A DNA stretch of 64,000 nt from Nilaparvata lugens (GCF_014356525.2 NC_052504.1:63108086-63172085); one strand, 5' to 3'; counted from the first letter of the stretch, positions 1 through 11,117 are shown. A program made the numbers and translations. Notes: generated from the sequence alone by a model not told the origin.

Positions 1-386
1 TTCTAAAGAACGGAAACATTTTATAATTTCTATCGATTTGTCGAATGTTATATATATGTTCGTTTTTCTTCTCTTAAAATAAGTTTGTGAATATGGAGTT
101 AATTCCAACACGAATTATGAAATCAATCTCATCAACTTACATGATACATATGCTATTGATTTCTTTTACATTCTATTTTTTCATTGCTATAATTTGTTCT
201 ATAGTGAGGTCCACGTTATAATAGAATTTGATTAATAGTGGTGTTGCTATCCTTATCATTTTCTATCATACAAAAAATCAGAATAGCGCTATCTCTTTCT
301 AGCTTCGCAACGTTTCTTGGTCGTTTTCTAACAATGTAGTAGACTTAATATAATTGAAATCTTTATCATGTTTAATATTACAATAT

Positions 387-634
387 TACAATACTTTGAA
401 ACTTTTAGAATTTCAAATTGGGCGCTGTTATAGTACATAGATTGATTTTAATCGAACACAAAATATCGAAAGTCGATCTTTTCTTCAAACATCAATATTC
501 GATATCCATTCAATAATTATTTGGAAAAGATCCATTATTTGGTTTAATAAATTATTAAAATACATTTGAGAAATATAAATTTATTATCAAATATTAAAAT
601 TATATACAGCAATGACTTAGAACTAACCTAAATT
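387..634 (+). repeat. Direct repeat, copy 1 (about 245 bp)
   Basis: This stretch matches 1397-1639 in the same orientation with scattered substitutions and small indels. Both copies share the blocks AATTTCAAATTGGG and TACAGCAATGACTTAGAAC and stop at the same point, CTAACCTAAATT. It has no coding potential. The two copies flank about 760 bp of T-rich DNA, so they may be an old segmental duplication or the ends of an unclassified element. Confidence 0.8.
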
Positions 635-820
635 ATTAATTAAACTTGTTGTACAATATGTTTATTTTTTATCTAATGTTCGTTAGTACTCTGATCATGT
701 ATGTTATATTCCCGTAATACCATATTTAAAACTTATTACAGTGCTGTTATGGTACTTTGAGTTTTAAAGAAAATTTTTTTGGCGATTGTACTAATTTTAC
801 TTTCTCATTTTTCAGCTAGA

Positions 821-1805
821 ATAGAAACAATTCTTGTACTTATTATTTTGATTGTATTTGTTTTTCGACATGAAAAGCATTATTGATAGGATTCATTCTA
901 GAATGTATTATTGCTCTTGTGATGTATTTAGCAGTTTCAGTAATTTTTGTATGGAACACATTACCTGACAAATCACATGTAATTTAGGGATGTTATACTA
1001 CTCATGTTGGCATTAATTAATATGGACTGTTGTTTGATGCCATAGACAACATTTTTAAGCTCAGCTAGTGATGATAAAATAATGGACTTTTGATATGCTG
1101 ATGCTTTAACTTTTTTGGTGTTCTATGCAGTAATTTTTTGCCTTTCGTTTTCGATTTCAGTAGGCTAGTGTCTCATGTTTATTTATAATATTTTATTGTT
1201 GTATTGGATTTTGGTTAATGGATGAAAAAATTCCCTGCTCCATAAATTAATTTTAGGGTGCATTGCTCTTATTGTTCGAGACTATGTACACTAAAATTTT
1301 CCTAATAGCATGAGTTGTTAATGTGGGTGTTCTTAGTTATTTCTGTCACAAGAAATTTTTTTTTGTGCAAGGTGGGGTAGTTGTAATATTTCAATACTAC
1401 AATACTTTGACATGTTTAGAATTTCAAATTGGGTGCTGTTATAGTAGATTGATTTTAATCAAACTCAAAATATCGAACATAGATCTTTTCTTCAAACATT
1501 GATATTTGATATCCATTCAATAGTTATTTGGAAAAGATCCATTTTGGTTTAACAAATTATTAAAATACATTTGAGAAATATAAATTTATTATCAAATATT
1601 AAAATTATATACAGCAATGACTTAGAACTAACCTAAATTGATTAAACTCTAAAATATGTGTTTTATTTGGTGCAGTTGGCAATGCAAAACTAATTGTTTT
1701 GCATATCCGTTTTCCTTAGGGTCTTGCTTTTTCTTCTGCCATGGGCTTGTCTCTTGAAATGTGCTCGTTGCAATGTCCTTTGATAAATTTATTTCAAAGT
1801 TTTAT
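821..1805 (+). pseudogene. Possible nuclear copy of mitochondrial nad4L, split by inserted DNA
   Basis: Read with the invertebrate mitochondrial code, 821-960 gives a hydrophobic peptide with RHEKH, then after a one-base shift LLMGFILECIIALVMYLAV. This resembles the nad4L core (RKHLL..LLSLEFIVL). About 760 bp later, 1721-1805 reads FSSAMGLSLEMCSL and ends in FQSF, resembling the family's EGALGLS...YFQSF C-terminus. The two halves are in the expected order and the intervening DNA includes direct-repeat copy 2. The fit was made by eye to a short, hydrophobic protein and is tentative. Flanking T-rich DNA may hold more mitochondrial sequence that I could not identify. Confidence 0.33.
1397..1639 (+). 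repeat. Direct repeat, copy 2 (about 243 bp)
   Basis: Second copy of the repeat at 387-634. Its last 90 bp are almost identical to copy 1, while the first part is more diverged. No TG/CA termini or target duplication were seen, so it was not called an LTR. Confidence 0.8.
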
Positions 1806-2390
1806 TTCTGCCAACTTCTTGAAACTTATATTAATTTTGTATTAGATGTAAACTCAGTGAAAGCAAAATATGCTATGAGTTCTTGTTTTTCTCTTGGTAA
1901 TTTTTCTGTAATTCCTAATTTATAAGATGTCTTTCAACCTAACCTCCCGAGCACATTGTATGATTTTTCGTGCATTAACGATAATTCTGGATCTTTGGTA
2001 TGGTGTTTCTTTATTATTAGTATTATAAGATTTTAGTGTTTGTCATGTTCAAGCTCTGTAATATGCTTGAAGTGTTGCCTAATACAAATTTCTCAGTTAG
2101 TCAAAATGCTTTCAAGTCATTTTATTTTCCCTTCTCATATTAGAATTAGTTATGTTAGGATAAATTTATACAGGGCTACCCATGATTTATATAAAAGGAA
2201 ACCGATGTCTTATCCAACACAAGTTTTTGCCCGACTGTCCAGTACAGTTTAATAACCGAAACACCTCACATGACAATTGATCATTAAAAGAAATTGGTTC
2301 TCTTGGACAAGTTAATATGACTGATTATTTTAAACAAGTATGAACAGTCAATATTACAGCAGATATACCTAACTGGTATCAATAAATTAT

Positions 2391-2418
2391 CGACCAAGCG
2401 AAGTGAGGTCTAAGATTC
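2391..2418 (+). repeat. Short interspersed motif, CGACC-AGCGAAGTGAGGTC type
   Basis: A 28-bp block, nearly repeated at 2870-2897 (GACCGAACGAAGTGAGGTCT.AGATTC). In the second place it joins directly onto the planthopper-type repeat at 2738. It is probably a conserved piece of a larger interspersed repeat. Confidence 0.6.
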
Positions 2419-2737
2419 TAATTGAGTGTTATTCTCTGGAAATTGAATGAAATACGGTATGTATCTAAAATTGATATTCATAAAAATCAGGTAGAATTTG
2501 ATTTGATGAACAATATCTTGGAGAATCTACTGTACCGAACTTTAGCTTCAATAAATTTATTTTTCCACAAGTCAGATTCCATGTACATCCTTGATATTGA
2601 CCCTCTAAGCCTCCCAAGAATTAACAATGTGGCCCTTGGATAAAAAAGGTTGAAGACCCCTGTTGTAATAAACATTAAAATAAAATGTAATACATCAATT
2701 TGATTGGAATATACATTTTAATCATTTTAAATGATCA

Positions 2738-2897
2738 AATGTTTATATGTTTCGCATTTACAGCAAAACGTGGTAATAGATTTTCATGAAAATGACAGGT
2801 ATGTTCCTTTTTTAATTGCTCGTCGACGTATATACGAGGTTTATGGAAATTTTGCATTTTAAGGATAATCGACCGAACGAAGTGAGGTCTTAGATTC
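2738..2897 (+). repeat. Interspersed repeat (GCATTTACGGCAAAACG family), partial copy
   Basis: Matches 8981-9127 in the same orientation: a GCATTTAC.GCAAAACG block, TGACAGGTATGTTCC, a CGTC.AC.TATATAC stretch and AAGGATAAT. The ends differ between copies, so this is a fragment. Source class unknown. I associate the family with planthopper genomes from memory only. Confidence 0.65.
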
Positions 2898-3133
2898 AAG
2901 TCGACAGTTTGGCATTTCTCTTAATGTTTAAATGTTTCAAATCAAATCATTTATTTCATCATTTTAGAAAAACAATCACAAATAAAGAACAAATCAAATA
3001 TGATGAACAATGAATTTAAACAAAATACAAGTGTTAACTTAAAAATAAGAAAATAATAATACAAAATCATATAAAATAAATATCTAGATAAATATAGAAT
3101 AATATAAAATATCTCTTTACGTATGTATTGCTG

Positions 3134-3940
3134 TGCTACCAATTTTTCCTAAATAGGTTGGATAGCATTTCACACCTATTAACCTAAAGGAAGTTATCGG
3201 CTCCAAAATGTAGATTCTTGATAAACTATGAATGGATCTATTGCTTATGAATGAGGAATCCAGTTTTCAGAGCAAACCAACTTATAATCTTCAGAAGAAT
3301 TTTGGCAATATACAACACAAATCCACAAAAATAATACCTTACACACTTAAGCATCTAACATCATTACAGGCTAAATACTTATCCATTTATATAGTTGAAA
3401 AACAATGGCTATAGGCTTGTAAACACACAAAACTATTTTAGACAAAATAAGAACACCATAAAACTGTTCAAAACTCAATTTAAAACATTAAAATTTCACT
3501 TAAACAGAAAAATATTCAGAGAACACAAAACCAGAACACATAGCCAGCCACCATTTTTTTAGAGAGAGCCTAACTAGTACAAAGCAAAGCCCCACCTCAA
3601 AATCAGTGTCAACGTCATGAACACGTCACCAATATTAAATTCCAAAAAAATTATAAATTACAAGTTTAGAATTTACATTTTACATTATTTGTTCTCAATA
3701 AAACTTTATTTCAAAACTGTTTTTTTAAATTTATATATCCTCTATATTTATAATGATCTATTTATCTGTTAATTCTGTTACTCAGTTTCGATGATACCAT
3801 GGAATGTGCAACACAATTATTTACGATAAATTCTCAGTTAAAAAGTTGTCCGCATATCGATAATTCTGATATTTACTATCAAGTTTTATAGATCTCAAAT
3901 TGAAGATTCGATTTTAATTGAGAAAAAATGTAATATTACA
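3134..3940 (-). repeat. LTR (3' LTR of the minus-strand element)
   Basis: 807 bp, the same length as 7949-8755, with few substitutions between them. It has TG...CA ends on both strands. On the minus strand the polypurine tract immediately precedes it, making it the 3' LTR. A 60-codon ORF on the plus strand is duplicated in both LTRs and has no sign of being a gene. Confidence 0.88.
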
Positions 3941-3943
3941 AAT

Positions 3944-3954
3944 ACCCCCCTCTT
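3944..3954 (-). promoter_or_regulatory. Polypurine tract
   Basis: Minus-strand AAGAGGGGGGT lies 3 bases from the LTR edge at 3940. This is where plus-strand DNA synthesis is primed in LTR elements, and it fixes the orientation of the element. Confidence 0.75.
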
Positions 3955-4539
3955 GACATAAAAAATTTTACTGTTTGAAAATTTAAAGAAAAAATTACAT
4001 TGAAACAAATGGAAATTGTTGAAATTGAATTCGAGAACAGTAACAATTTTTCTATAAAAACCTTACATGTCATCCTATAATATTGTAAATTATTATAAAA
4101 ATTCATCAATAGCATTTGTTATACGTTTCCAAACAATATTTCAAAGTATAGAATATCAAAATTACTTTTGATTTAGCTTTATAATTTAAAGGAAAATATT
4201 CCAACTGATATTCCCAATGGAAAATTTATTATATATAAAGAATAGTTTTTGAAATTGCACATAAATTTAATATATAGAAAAATTCAATTTTATATTGCAT
4301 AAAAAAATTTAGTATGTTGAATAAGAAAAAAATTTTTTTTTAAATGAATTGATGAATTGTTACATTCAATTTTCACATAAAATTCCAATAAATCAAAAAA
4401 TGTTCATTTCTTTCACTATTGACACGGTTGATTTTATCAATGCAAATTTTGGAAAACAGTCTGTTAAGGCACTCAGTATGAATTTCAGTTAAGTGTGACT
4501 CCAGTGTGATGACATCAGTGTTGGGCTGATCCGAATACT

Positions 4540-4615
4540 CGTAGTGTTGGGCTGATCTGGATGCACGTAGTGTTGGGGTGATCTGGATGCACGTAGTGTT
4601 GGGCTGATACTTGTA
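4540..4615 (+). repeat. Short tandem repeat, about 26-29 bp unit, three copies
   Basis: Units read GTAGTGTTGGGCTGAT with a CTGGATGCAC tail, inside the non-autonomous LTR element. No coding potential. Confidence 0.8.
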
Positions 4616-4778
4616 GTCGACTGATGCATACCAAACTCGATACAGGTGACATCTCAGTTAGCATTGCCTCATGCTTGTAGTAGAAGGCTGCATACCAAAC
4701 TCAATACAGGTGACATCTCAGTTAGAATTCCCTCATGCTTGTAGTAGATGGCTGCATACCAAACTCAATACAGAGTCA
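4609..4778 (+). repeat. Tandem repeat, about 64 bp unit, 2.7 copies
   Basis: Repeated blocks are CTTGTAGTAGA.GGCTG, CATACCAAACTCAATACAG and GTGACATCTCAGTTAG. The array follows directly on the 26-bp repeats, so the 3' half of this element's interior is largely built by local duplication. Confidence 0.8.
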
Positions 4779-5091
4779 CGTAAATTTTGTATCATATAAT
4801 TATACAATGTACATTTCAGGCTTGAAATGACAATGTAATTTGTTTTTTGGAAAAGAGATAGACGCTGCATACAGGATTAACTTAGGTGAGGATTAATTTA
4901 GGTAAGGTTTGGTTTTTTGATATTTTCAGCTTTCAAGGTTTAGAGTTCTGCATACAGGAATAATTTAGGAGAGGATTTTTTGAATCAATTCTTTCATGAT
5001 ACTGTGACTGTTATTCTGAATTCAAAGTTGTGAATGTGAACATGGATGGCAATTACCTCCAGGTAATGTGGTAGTGTTGAAGTTTGAGTTA

Positions 5092-5662
5092 CATGGTCAG
5101 CAATAGGCGTTGGCATTGTCATTGGCATATGCATTGGTGTCGGCATTGACATTGGCATTGTTGTAGGCATTGGCATCAACATTGGCGCGGGCATTGGCAT
5201 CGGCGCAGGCATCAGCGTAGACATCAACGTAGATATTGGCATTGGCATTGGCACAGGCATCGGCGTAGACATCAACGTAGATATTGGCGTTGGCATTGGT
5301 GTAGACATCAGAGCAGATATTGGCGTTGATATTGGCATAGGCATCAGCGTAGATATTGGCGTAGTTATTGGTGTAGATATTGGCGTAGATATTGGCGTTG
5401 GCATTGGCATTGACATTGGCGTAGAAATCGGTGTAGTTATTGGCATTGACATTGGCATCGACATTGGCGCAGGCATTGGCGTAGACATCAGTGTAGATAT
5501 CGGTGTAGTTGTTGGTGATGGCATTGGTGTAGGCATTGGCATCAACATTGGTGCAGGCATTGGCTTTGACATTGGTGCAGACATTGGTGTAGACATCAGT
5601 GTAGATATTGGCATAGTTATTGGTGTAGATATTGGCGTAGTTGTTGGTGTAGATATTGGCAT
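5092..5662 (-). repeat. Hexamer-based degenerate minisatellite
   Basis: About 570 bp made of GGCATT/GGYGTW and GTAGAYATY hexamers in loose higher-order blocks. Because the unit is a multiple of three, two minus-strand frames stay open: one reads repeated Met-Pro/Ile-Ser-Thr-Pro (222 codons to 4994), the other Asn/Ala-rich (191 codons). Both are low-complexity products of the repeat and I do not call either a gene. It lies downstream of the gag-like ORF in the element's own orientation. Confidence 0.8.
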
Positions 5663-6958
5663 TGATAGTCAATTAATGAGTCACACTAGTTCGAAAATCA
5701 CCCAAATGTTCTTAACACTCTTCATGGCGTTCACTTGTTGCTGATTTCGAGATTCACGTAATAATTATTCTGATGTTAATGTCCACGCTGTACCTGTTAT
5801 CTTAAAATGCTTATAAACTAAAAAGAAAATTTTGATTAGGCTACCAATACAATCTAATACACATGAAAATTATTTACAAGTATATAATCAATATAAAAAA
5901 GAAATTTGTTAACATCTTATTATACAGTCAGCAATACATAAATTGTGAAATTTGGAGACATCAATTACAAAATTTTTATAAAAAAAATAATTTCATTTCC
6001 ATTTATTCACTGTTCAAATATTTTATGAAAAGCAAATTATTCAATATTATTAATCATTGTTTGTTGGATACTATAGTTTATTTCGACTTTTCAATGTTCT
6101 AAACACAAACTACATTTCATGACAAAACTTTACTATCAATCATTAAACAAGAAATCATTCAAAACATCAAAAATATTTTGCTTCAAAGGCAATCAATATT
6201 CATAAGTAATCATCTGCATCTATATCAATCAACATTATTAATCATTATTTTGCATCTATGGCAATCAACATAAGTAATCAACACAAAAAATATTACCTAT
6301 CTCATTACTGCCTCTCTAAGTCATAACCTCTGTTATTCCTTCTTTAGGCAGTAATGGGTTTCCATCTCAAAAAACAATCACATACCAGCAAAATTCTAAT
6401 CAACAAACCCCACTAAAAATTCTACATACACTCCAGCATCCATTTCAAACGATAATCAATCATATCAAAATTTATAGAACAAACAGTTTTTAAAATTCAG
6501 AAAAAGAAATCAATTACAAGAACTTTAGAGCAATTTTAATCTTTAACTCATTTCAATTAATAATATGACAAGACGTTTTTATTTAATGAAAACATTATTA
6601 TTCAAGTTAACTTCCATTTATATTGAACATCTCATATATATGGCGACACAATTCATTAATACTTTCAAATTTTGAAGTTTTATTATCATAACAAAAGAAT
6701 TTATACATAAGATTAAATTTCAGTATGTTCTAAATTGAACCATTTATTTTTTAAATAATTTCAGAATTTGAAGACTGTATAATAAGTACAAACATTTCAA
6801 TATTACAATACAAAGATGATCAAGATGGATAATGGGTAAATAAGTTCCCTAAAAAATACAAATAAGAGGAAAAGAAAAAAGACACAATAAATTATGGACT
6901 CTTACCATACACTGCGTAGCGATTATGCTATTCTGAATCCCGGCATAACACAGAATTC
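5663..6958. other. No recognisable feature
   Basis: AT-rich interior of the non-autonomous LTR element between the hexamer array and the gag-like ORF. A 79-codon plus-strand ORF at 5863 is AT-driven. There is no trace of protease or reverse transcriptase motifs in any frame. Confidence 0.6.
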
Positions 6959-7777
6959 CTAATCATAACATAGTGCCGGGGAATACCCTTTCATCATGTG
7001 ATTCACTGTCATCATCTTGTAAGTAAGCAACTTGAAACAACCTTTGAATACTAACACATCAATGGTGACTTTGTGCTTTGTTTTCTTCAAGAACATGATT
7101 TTATTCATGGGTTCATTTGTTTCAACAAAGCCATTTTGCTTACAAAAGTCAGTCATGTTCACTAGATAATGCTTTGCATACACCTTTTCAATTTTCAGTT
7201 GAAAGATAAATTCATCAACTTGATTCAAAGCAAGATTCATTTTGTTCACATTGTTCCTAACCTCTACAGAAACCTGTCTCATGTAAACATTCACTTTATC
7301 TACTGTTTTCCTAACTTTCAATTTGGCAATACTACTTTCTTTGACTTTCAATAAAGACAACTCCCTACCTACTACATTACTCAATTCTACTATCTCACTA
7401 GGATTCACTTTTTCAATAACAGTAACTAGGCCTACATTATCTGGAACTTGAAATAATTGATCTTGTATCTCAACACTACTATCATCCTGCTTCAATTTGC
7501 TTTCATCTTCATGATTATCTATCAATGTTTCATGTGTATCTTTTAATAGAAGGTTTATGCTAACCTGCTCTAGTCTTAAGCTAGCAGATTCTTGCTTCAT
7601 ATCATCAAACCTAGCACTTTGATCTTGTTTCAAATTAACAATCTTAGCATTATGCTTATCAAACCTAGCATTAAGCTCATCAAACCTAGCATTTTGCTCA
7701 TCAAACCTAGCATTTTGCTCATCAAACTTTTGTGTTAAGAACGCTATAAGATTCAGATCATTTTTAATGTTTGCCAT
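6959..7777 (-). CDS. Gag-position coiled-coil protein of the non-autonomous LTR element
   Basis: The ORF encodes 272 residues, starts with ATG at 7777 (MANIKNDLNL) and lies about 170 bp inside the primer-site end of the element, where gag is expected. Residues 15-45 contain four heptads of the type FDEQNAR / FDELNAR / FDKHNAK, predicting a coiled coil, and the rest of the N-terminal half is also charged and helical. No zinc knuckle, protease or other enzyme motif is visible. The C-terminal half (about 115-272) has no assignable domain. Position and coiled coil suggest a Gag-like assembly protein; that is inference. The ORF is the only long non-repetitive reading frame in the element. Confidence 0.6.
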   Translation of the reverse strand: MANIKNDLNLIAFLTQKFDEQNARFDEQNARFDELNARFDKHNAKIVNLKQDQSARFDDMKQESASLRLEQVSINLLLKDTHETLIDNHEDESKLKQDDSSVEIQDQLFQVPDNVGLVTVIEKVNPSEIVELSNVVGRELSLLKVKESSIAKLKVRKTVDKVNVYMRQVSVEVRNNVNKMNLALNQVDEFIFQLKIEKVYAKHYLVNMTDFCKQNGFVETNEPMNKIMFLKKTKHKVTIDVLVFKGCFKLLTYKMMTVNHMMKGYSPALCYD

Positions 7778-7930
7778 TTTGTAATATGCACTGATATCTA
7801 TTCATTGAAACTTGACCACTCCAGAAATGACCTCCCATTCAGCAGCATACCATTCATAACCTATCAAGACATCAGCCTACTAATAATTTTTTATAACCAG
7901 GGATATATTTTATAGTTTGAGTCCCACACC

Positions 7931-7948
7931 AGGGCGTACCATTTGCCA
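7931..7948 (-). promoter_or_regulatory. Primer-binding-site-like sequence
   Basis: On the minus strand TGGCAAATGGTACGCCCT abuts the LTR, with a second TGG start seven bases in. TGG at the LTR edge is typical of tRNA-primed elements. I could not assign the tRNA. Confidence 0.5.
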
Positions 7949-8755
7949 TGCTACCAATTTCTCCTAAATAGGTTGGATAGCATTTCACACCTATTAACCT
8001 GAAGGAAGTTATCGGCTCCAAAATGTAGATTCTTGATAAACTATGAATGGATCTATTGCTTATGAATGAGGAATCCAGTTTTCAGAGCAAACCAACTTAT
8101 AATCTTCAGAAGAATTTTGGCAATATACAACACAAATCCACAAAAATAATACCTTACACACTTAAGCATCTAACATCATTACAGGCTAAATACTTATCCA
8201 TTTATATAGTTGAAAAACAATGGCTATAGGCTTGTAAACACACAAAACTATTTTAGACAAAATAAGAACACCATAAAACTGTTCAAAACTCAATTTAAAA
8301 CATTAAAATTTCACTTAAACAGAAAAATATTCAGAGAACACAAAACCAGAACACATAGCCAGCCACCATTTTTTTAGAGAGAGCCTAACAAGTACAAAGC
8401 AAAGCCCCACCTCAAAATCAGTGTCAATGTCATGAACACGTCGCCGATATTAAATTCCAAAAAAATTATAAATTACAAGTTTAGAATTTACATTTTACAT
8501 TATTTGTTCTCAATAAAACTTTATTTCAAAACTGTTATTTTAAATTTATATATCCTCTATATTTATAATGATCTATTTATCTGTTAATTCTGTTACTCAG
8601 TTTCGGTGATACCATGGAATGTGCAACACAATTATTTACGATAAATTCTCAGTTAAAAAGTTGACCACATATCGATTACTCTGATATTTACTATCAAGTT
8701 TTATAGATCTTGAATTGAAAATTCGATTTTAATCAAGAAAAAATGTAATATTACA
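7949..8755 (-). repeat. LTR (5' LTR of the minus-strand element)
   Basis: Exactly 807 bp like its partner at 3134-3940. As the 5' LTR it should carry the element's promoter; I could not pick a certain TATA box in this AT-rich sequence. Confidence 0.88.
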
Positions 8756-8980
8756 GTATATATAGTTTATGTGTTATATATGGCATCACCAGCAAAAGAA
8801 TAAACTTTGCCTGCTGGTGACCATTGCAAATCGAAAATATTATAATATTTAAAAAAAAAACTCATCATTGAGTCATCCCTGAGATTGAAGAAAAGAGAAA
8901 AGTAAATAAATTATAAGGGATACAATAAATTTTATTTGAATAAGGTTCTCTATTGAGGTGAAATCAATAAAAAAAAATCA

Positions 8981-9250
8981 ATATGTTTATATGTTTATAT
9001 GTTGTGCATTTACGGCAAAACGCAGTAATAAATTTCCATGAAATTTGACAGGTATGTTCCTTTTTAAATTGCACGTCAACATATATACAAGGTTTTTGAA
9101 AATTTCGCATCTCAAGGATAATATAAAAGGAAAAAGGAGCCTCCTTCATACGCCAATATTAGAGTAAAAATCAGACTATAGGATTATTCATCATAAATCA
9201 GCTGACAAGTGATTACACAGATGTGTGGAGAAGCCAGTCTATTACTGTAT
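8981..9250 (+). repeat. Interspersed repeat (GCATTTACGGCAAAACG family), longer copy
   Basis: Shares its first 150 bp with 2738-2868 and continues through CGCCAATATTAGAG and ATCAGCTGACAAGTG to a GGAGAAGCC block. Parts of that distal segment recur at 20686-20735 and 34316-34378, so the family is represented at least four times here. No ORF of interest. Confidence 0.65.
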
Positions 9251-9284
9251 TTGTTTATTTGTTTATTTGTTATTTGGTCTATAG

Positions 9285-9570
9285 TTTCAATCAAAGACCT
9301 TAAATAGGTATGCATCTTCAAGCTGGATTTACACACAGCCTACTATAGATATTATCTGAAGTAAATAATGGTTTACATCAAAGTTATCAACTTAATTTTA
9401 ATAACTCAATCCTTATAGATTATATTAGATTGAATGGAACTTGACAAACACATTTATGATCATCATGTGTATGATAGGTTATATTCAATATAATATAATC
9501 TATAAGGATTGAGTTATGAATATTTTGCTAATAACTTTGGTCCAATCGCAGCTTTAAGGTCTTTGGTTCC
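9285..9570. mobile_element. Foldback/MITE-like inverted repeat
   Basis: Inner arms 9401-9435 and 9483-9517 are complementary (ATAACTCAATCCTTATAGAT against its reverse complement), and outer blocks AAAGACCTTAAA (9293) and TTTAAGGTCTTT (9552) pair as well. A DNA hairpin of about 285 bp with interior loops could form. No coding capacity. Terminal duplication not resolved. Confidence 0.65.
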
Positions 9571-9603
9571 AATATTTTGTTTTGCAGTCATGGTATTATT
9601 ATG

Positions 9604-9840
9604 TGTGCCCATTATGGAATCACGTACACCCTGAGTGGCTTCAGAGGTGGGTGATTCATACCCAGGTGTTGCTCCTGGTCAACTTAGCTCAGTCGTAATG
9701 TGGGCGGGAAAAGGAGGCAAGTCGAAGTTCCTCTTCTTCCTTCTTTGTGCCTTAGCTGGCGTGGACAGCACCTCCTGGTGCTTCTGACGGCGTGAAGATC
9801 GCTCTCTACTATGATGACACCACTTCGAGGTAATTTTGTA
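9604..9840 (-). pseudogene. Gag N-terminus and leader fragment of the mdg1-like element
   Basis: On the minus strand this repeats the leader and first codons of the gag ORF at 18734-19852 (compare ACCCTGAGTGGCTTCAGAGG with 19709). It ends abruptly near 9604 after about 50 gag codons, so the rest of the element is missing on this side. The LTR end follows at higher coordinates. Confidence 0.75.
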
Positions 9841-9894
9841 TTGGCCTTATGGCCTCGGTTCCGCTCCAGTATAGTAGGAAGAGAAAGGATAGAC

Positions 9895-10022
9895 AGGAGG
9901 GATGGCAGCCAATGGGCCACTGTGCCCTGGGAGGATGGAAGGATGGGCATGGCAGCCAACAGGCCGCTGTGCCCTGGGAGAATGGAAGGAGGTGCAGCCA
10001 ACGGGCTGCTGTGCCCTGGGAT
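9895..10022 (-). repeat. LTR minisatellite units, interrupted by hAT insertion
   Basis: About three 46/47-bp units of the GGGATGGCAGCCAA..GGGC type (the complement of the forward units at 12498-14145). The tract is broken at 10022 by the hAT-like element and resumes at 11118. Confidence 0.8.
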
Positions 10023-11109
10023 TAGGGATGTCAATCCCGGGATCCCCGGGATCCCGAATCCCCGGGATCCTGGTCCATTTTTGATACCTAACAATCCCGG
10101 GATTTTCCAGCGTCAATCCCGGGATTTTCGGGATTGTAAACCTAAAATTGTGAATCATATTTTTCCAAAAAACAATTCAATATTGAATTCATTTACGGTG
10201 ATGGATATGAGTTTTTATAACTAATTTAAGTGTTTGACTAATTCATTCTACAGGCACAGCCTACAGTTTCATATACATAATACAGTATTGATTGTATACT
10301 GTACTCTTTATTGGCTTAATAGAATTCGCATTATCAGTTCGCATAATTGGCAGAATGGTTGTTTTGTCTCTAAACTTGTTTACACAGCACCACAATTACC
10401 AGTCTAGACGGTGCAATATTTGCAATAGTGCTCATGGCATTTCCTTAAAATGCATTCCAAACTTTGAAAAGCACTAAACGATTCACTCTCTGTCTAATTA
10501 TTCCTCTCCTCTTCTCTTTCTCTATTATAAGTAGAATATCTAGTTCAAGTAAATATTTTAGTTTGCTCTACAAAATTTCATTTAGTAGTGTAGTGGTTCA
10601 GCTTTCGGGTTGTTTGGTTGGTATGGCGTTATGGTCTTACAAAAACTATTTTATTTTATTATTAATATTATTAATTCAAGTGATATAATTACACTTTACA
10701 GTATTTGACGTAATTAAAATGTGAGCTCTATCCCGTCCTGATGTAGGATAGTTCTACATAAAAAAGACTCTCATGAGTTATCTTGCTTTCCTCAGTTCTC
10801 ACTATCATCTAGGATACAGCAAATTTAAAGTAGGACATGGAATATAACAGTTACTCCTAATCTTGAAAACATTCATGGAAATGGAATGTTCAATTTTAAT
10901 ATTATTCCCAAGTATTTTTTTCATTTTTAATGATAGCCTCTCCCTCTTTAATTCACCTTTTCATCTACACACACTGTTACTGAACATGTAATTGAGGAGG
11001 AACAATAGGTTAAAAATGAATTAAACTGATTTTTGCCAATCCCGGGATCAGTCCCGGGATCCCAGGATTGATATTGGATAATCCCGAAATACCGGGATTG
11101 TCATCTCTA
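10023..11109. mobile_element. Non-autonomous hAT-like DNA transposon
   Basis: The ends are imperfect inverted repeats: TAGGGATGTCAATCCCGGGA at the left and, on the other strand, TAGAGATGACAATCCCGG at the right, both fitting the TAGNG start of hAT elements. Subterminal regions carry further AATCCCGGGAT motifs. It is flanked by 8-bp near-duplications CCTGGGAT (10015-10022) and ACTGGGAT (11110-11117), 7 of 8 bases equal, as hAT insertion predicts. The interior is AT-rich with no transposase ORF; the longest frame is about 74 codons. The target is the LTR minisatellite. Confidence 0.85.
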
Positions 11110-11117
11110 ACTGGGAT

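Larger units (their letters stand above)
3134..8755 (-). mobile_element. Non-autonomous LTR retroelement, full length (5.6 kb), no pol
   Basis: Two 807-bp direct repeats (3134-3940 and 7949-8755) bound a 4.0-kb interior. Read on the minus strand each LTR starts TGTAATATTACA and ends GGTAGCA. The strand is set by a polypurine tract (AAGAGGGGGG, minus strand) against the LTR at 3944-3954, and by TGG-initial primer-site-like sequence at 7931-7948. Inside lie one gag-position ORF (6959-7777), a hexamer-based array (5092-5662) and other tandem repeats. No protease, reverse transcriptase or integrase could be found, so it resembles a LARD-type derivative mobilised in trans. No clear target-site duplication is present at the outer ends. 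Confidence 0.85.

Noticed and set aside
3232..3414. A duplicated 60-codon ORF (also at 8047-8229)
   Set aside because: It is duplicated because it lies in both LTRs of one element. No family, and AT-driven.
4994..5662. 222-codon proline/methionine/threonine-rich protein
   Set aside because: Encoded entirely by a hexamer repeat; an alternative frame over the same DNA is equally open.
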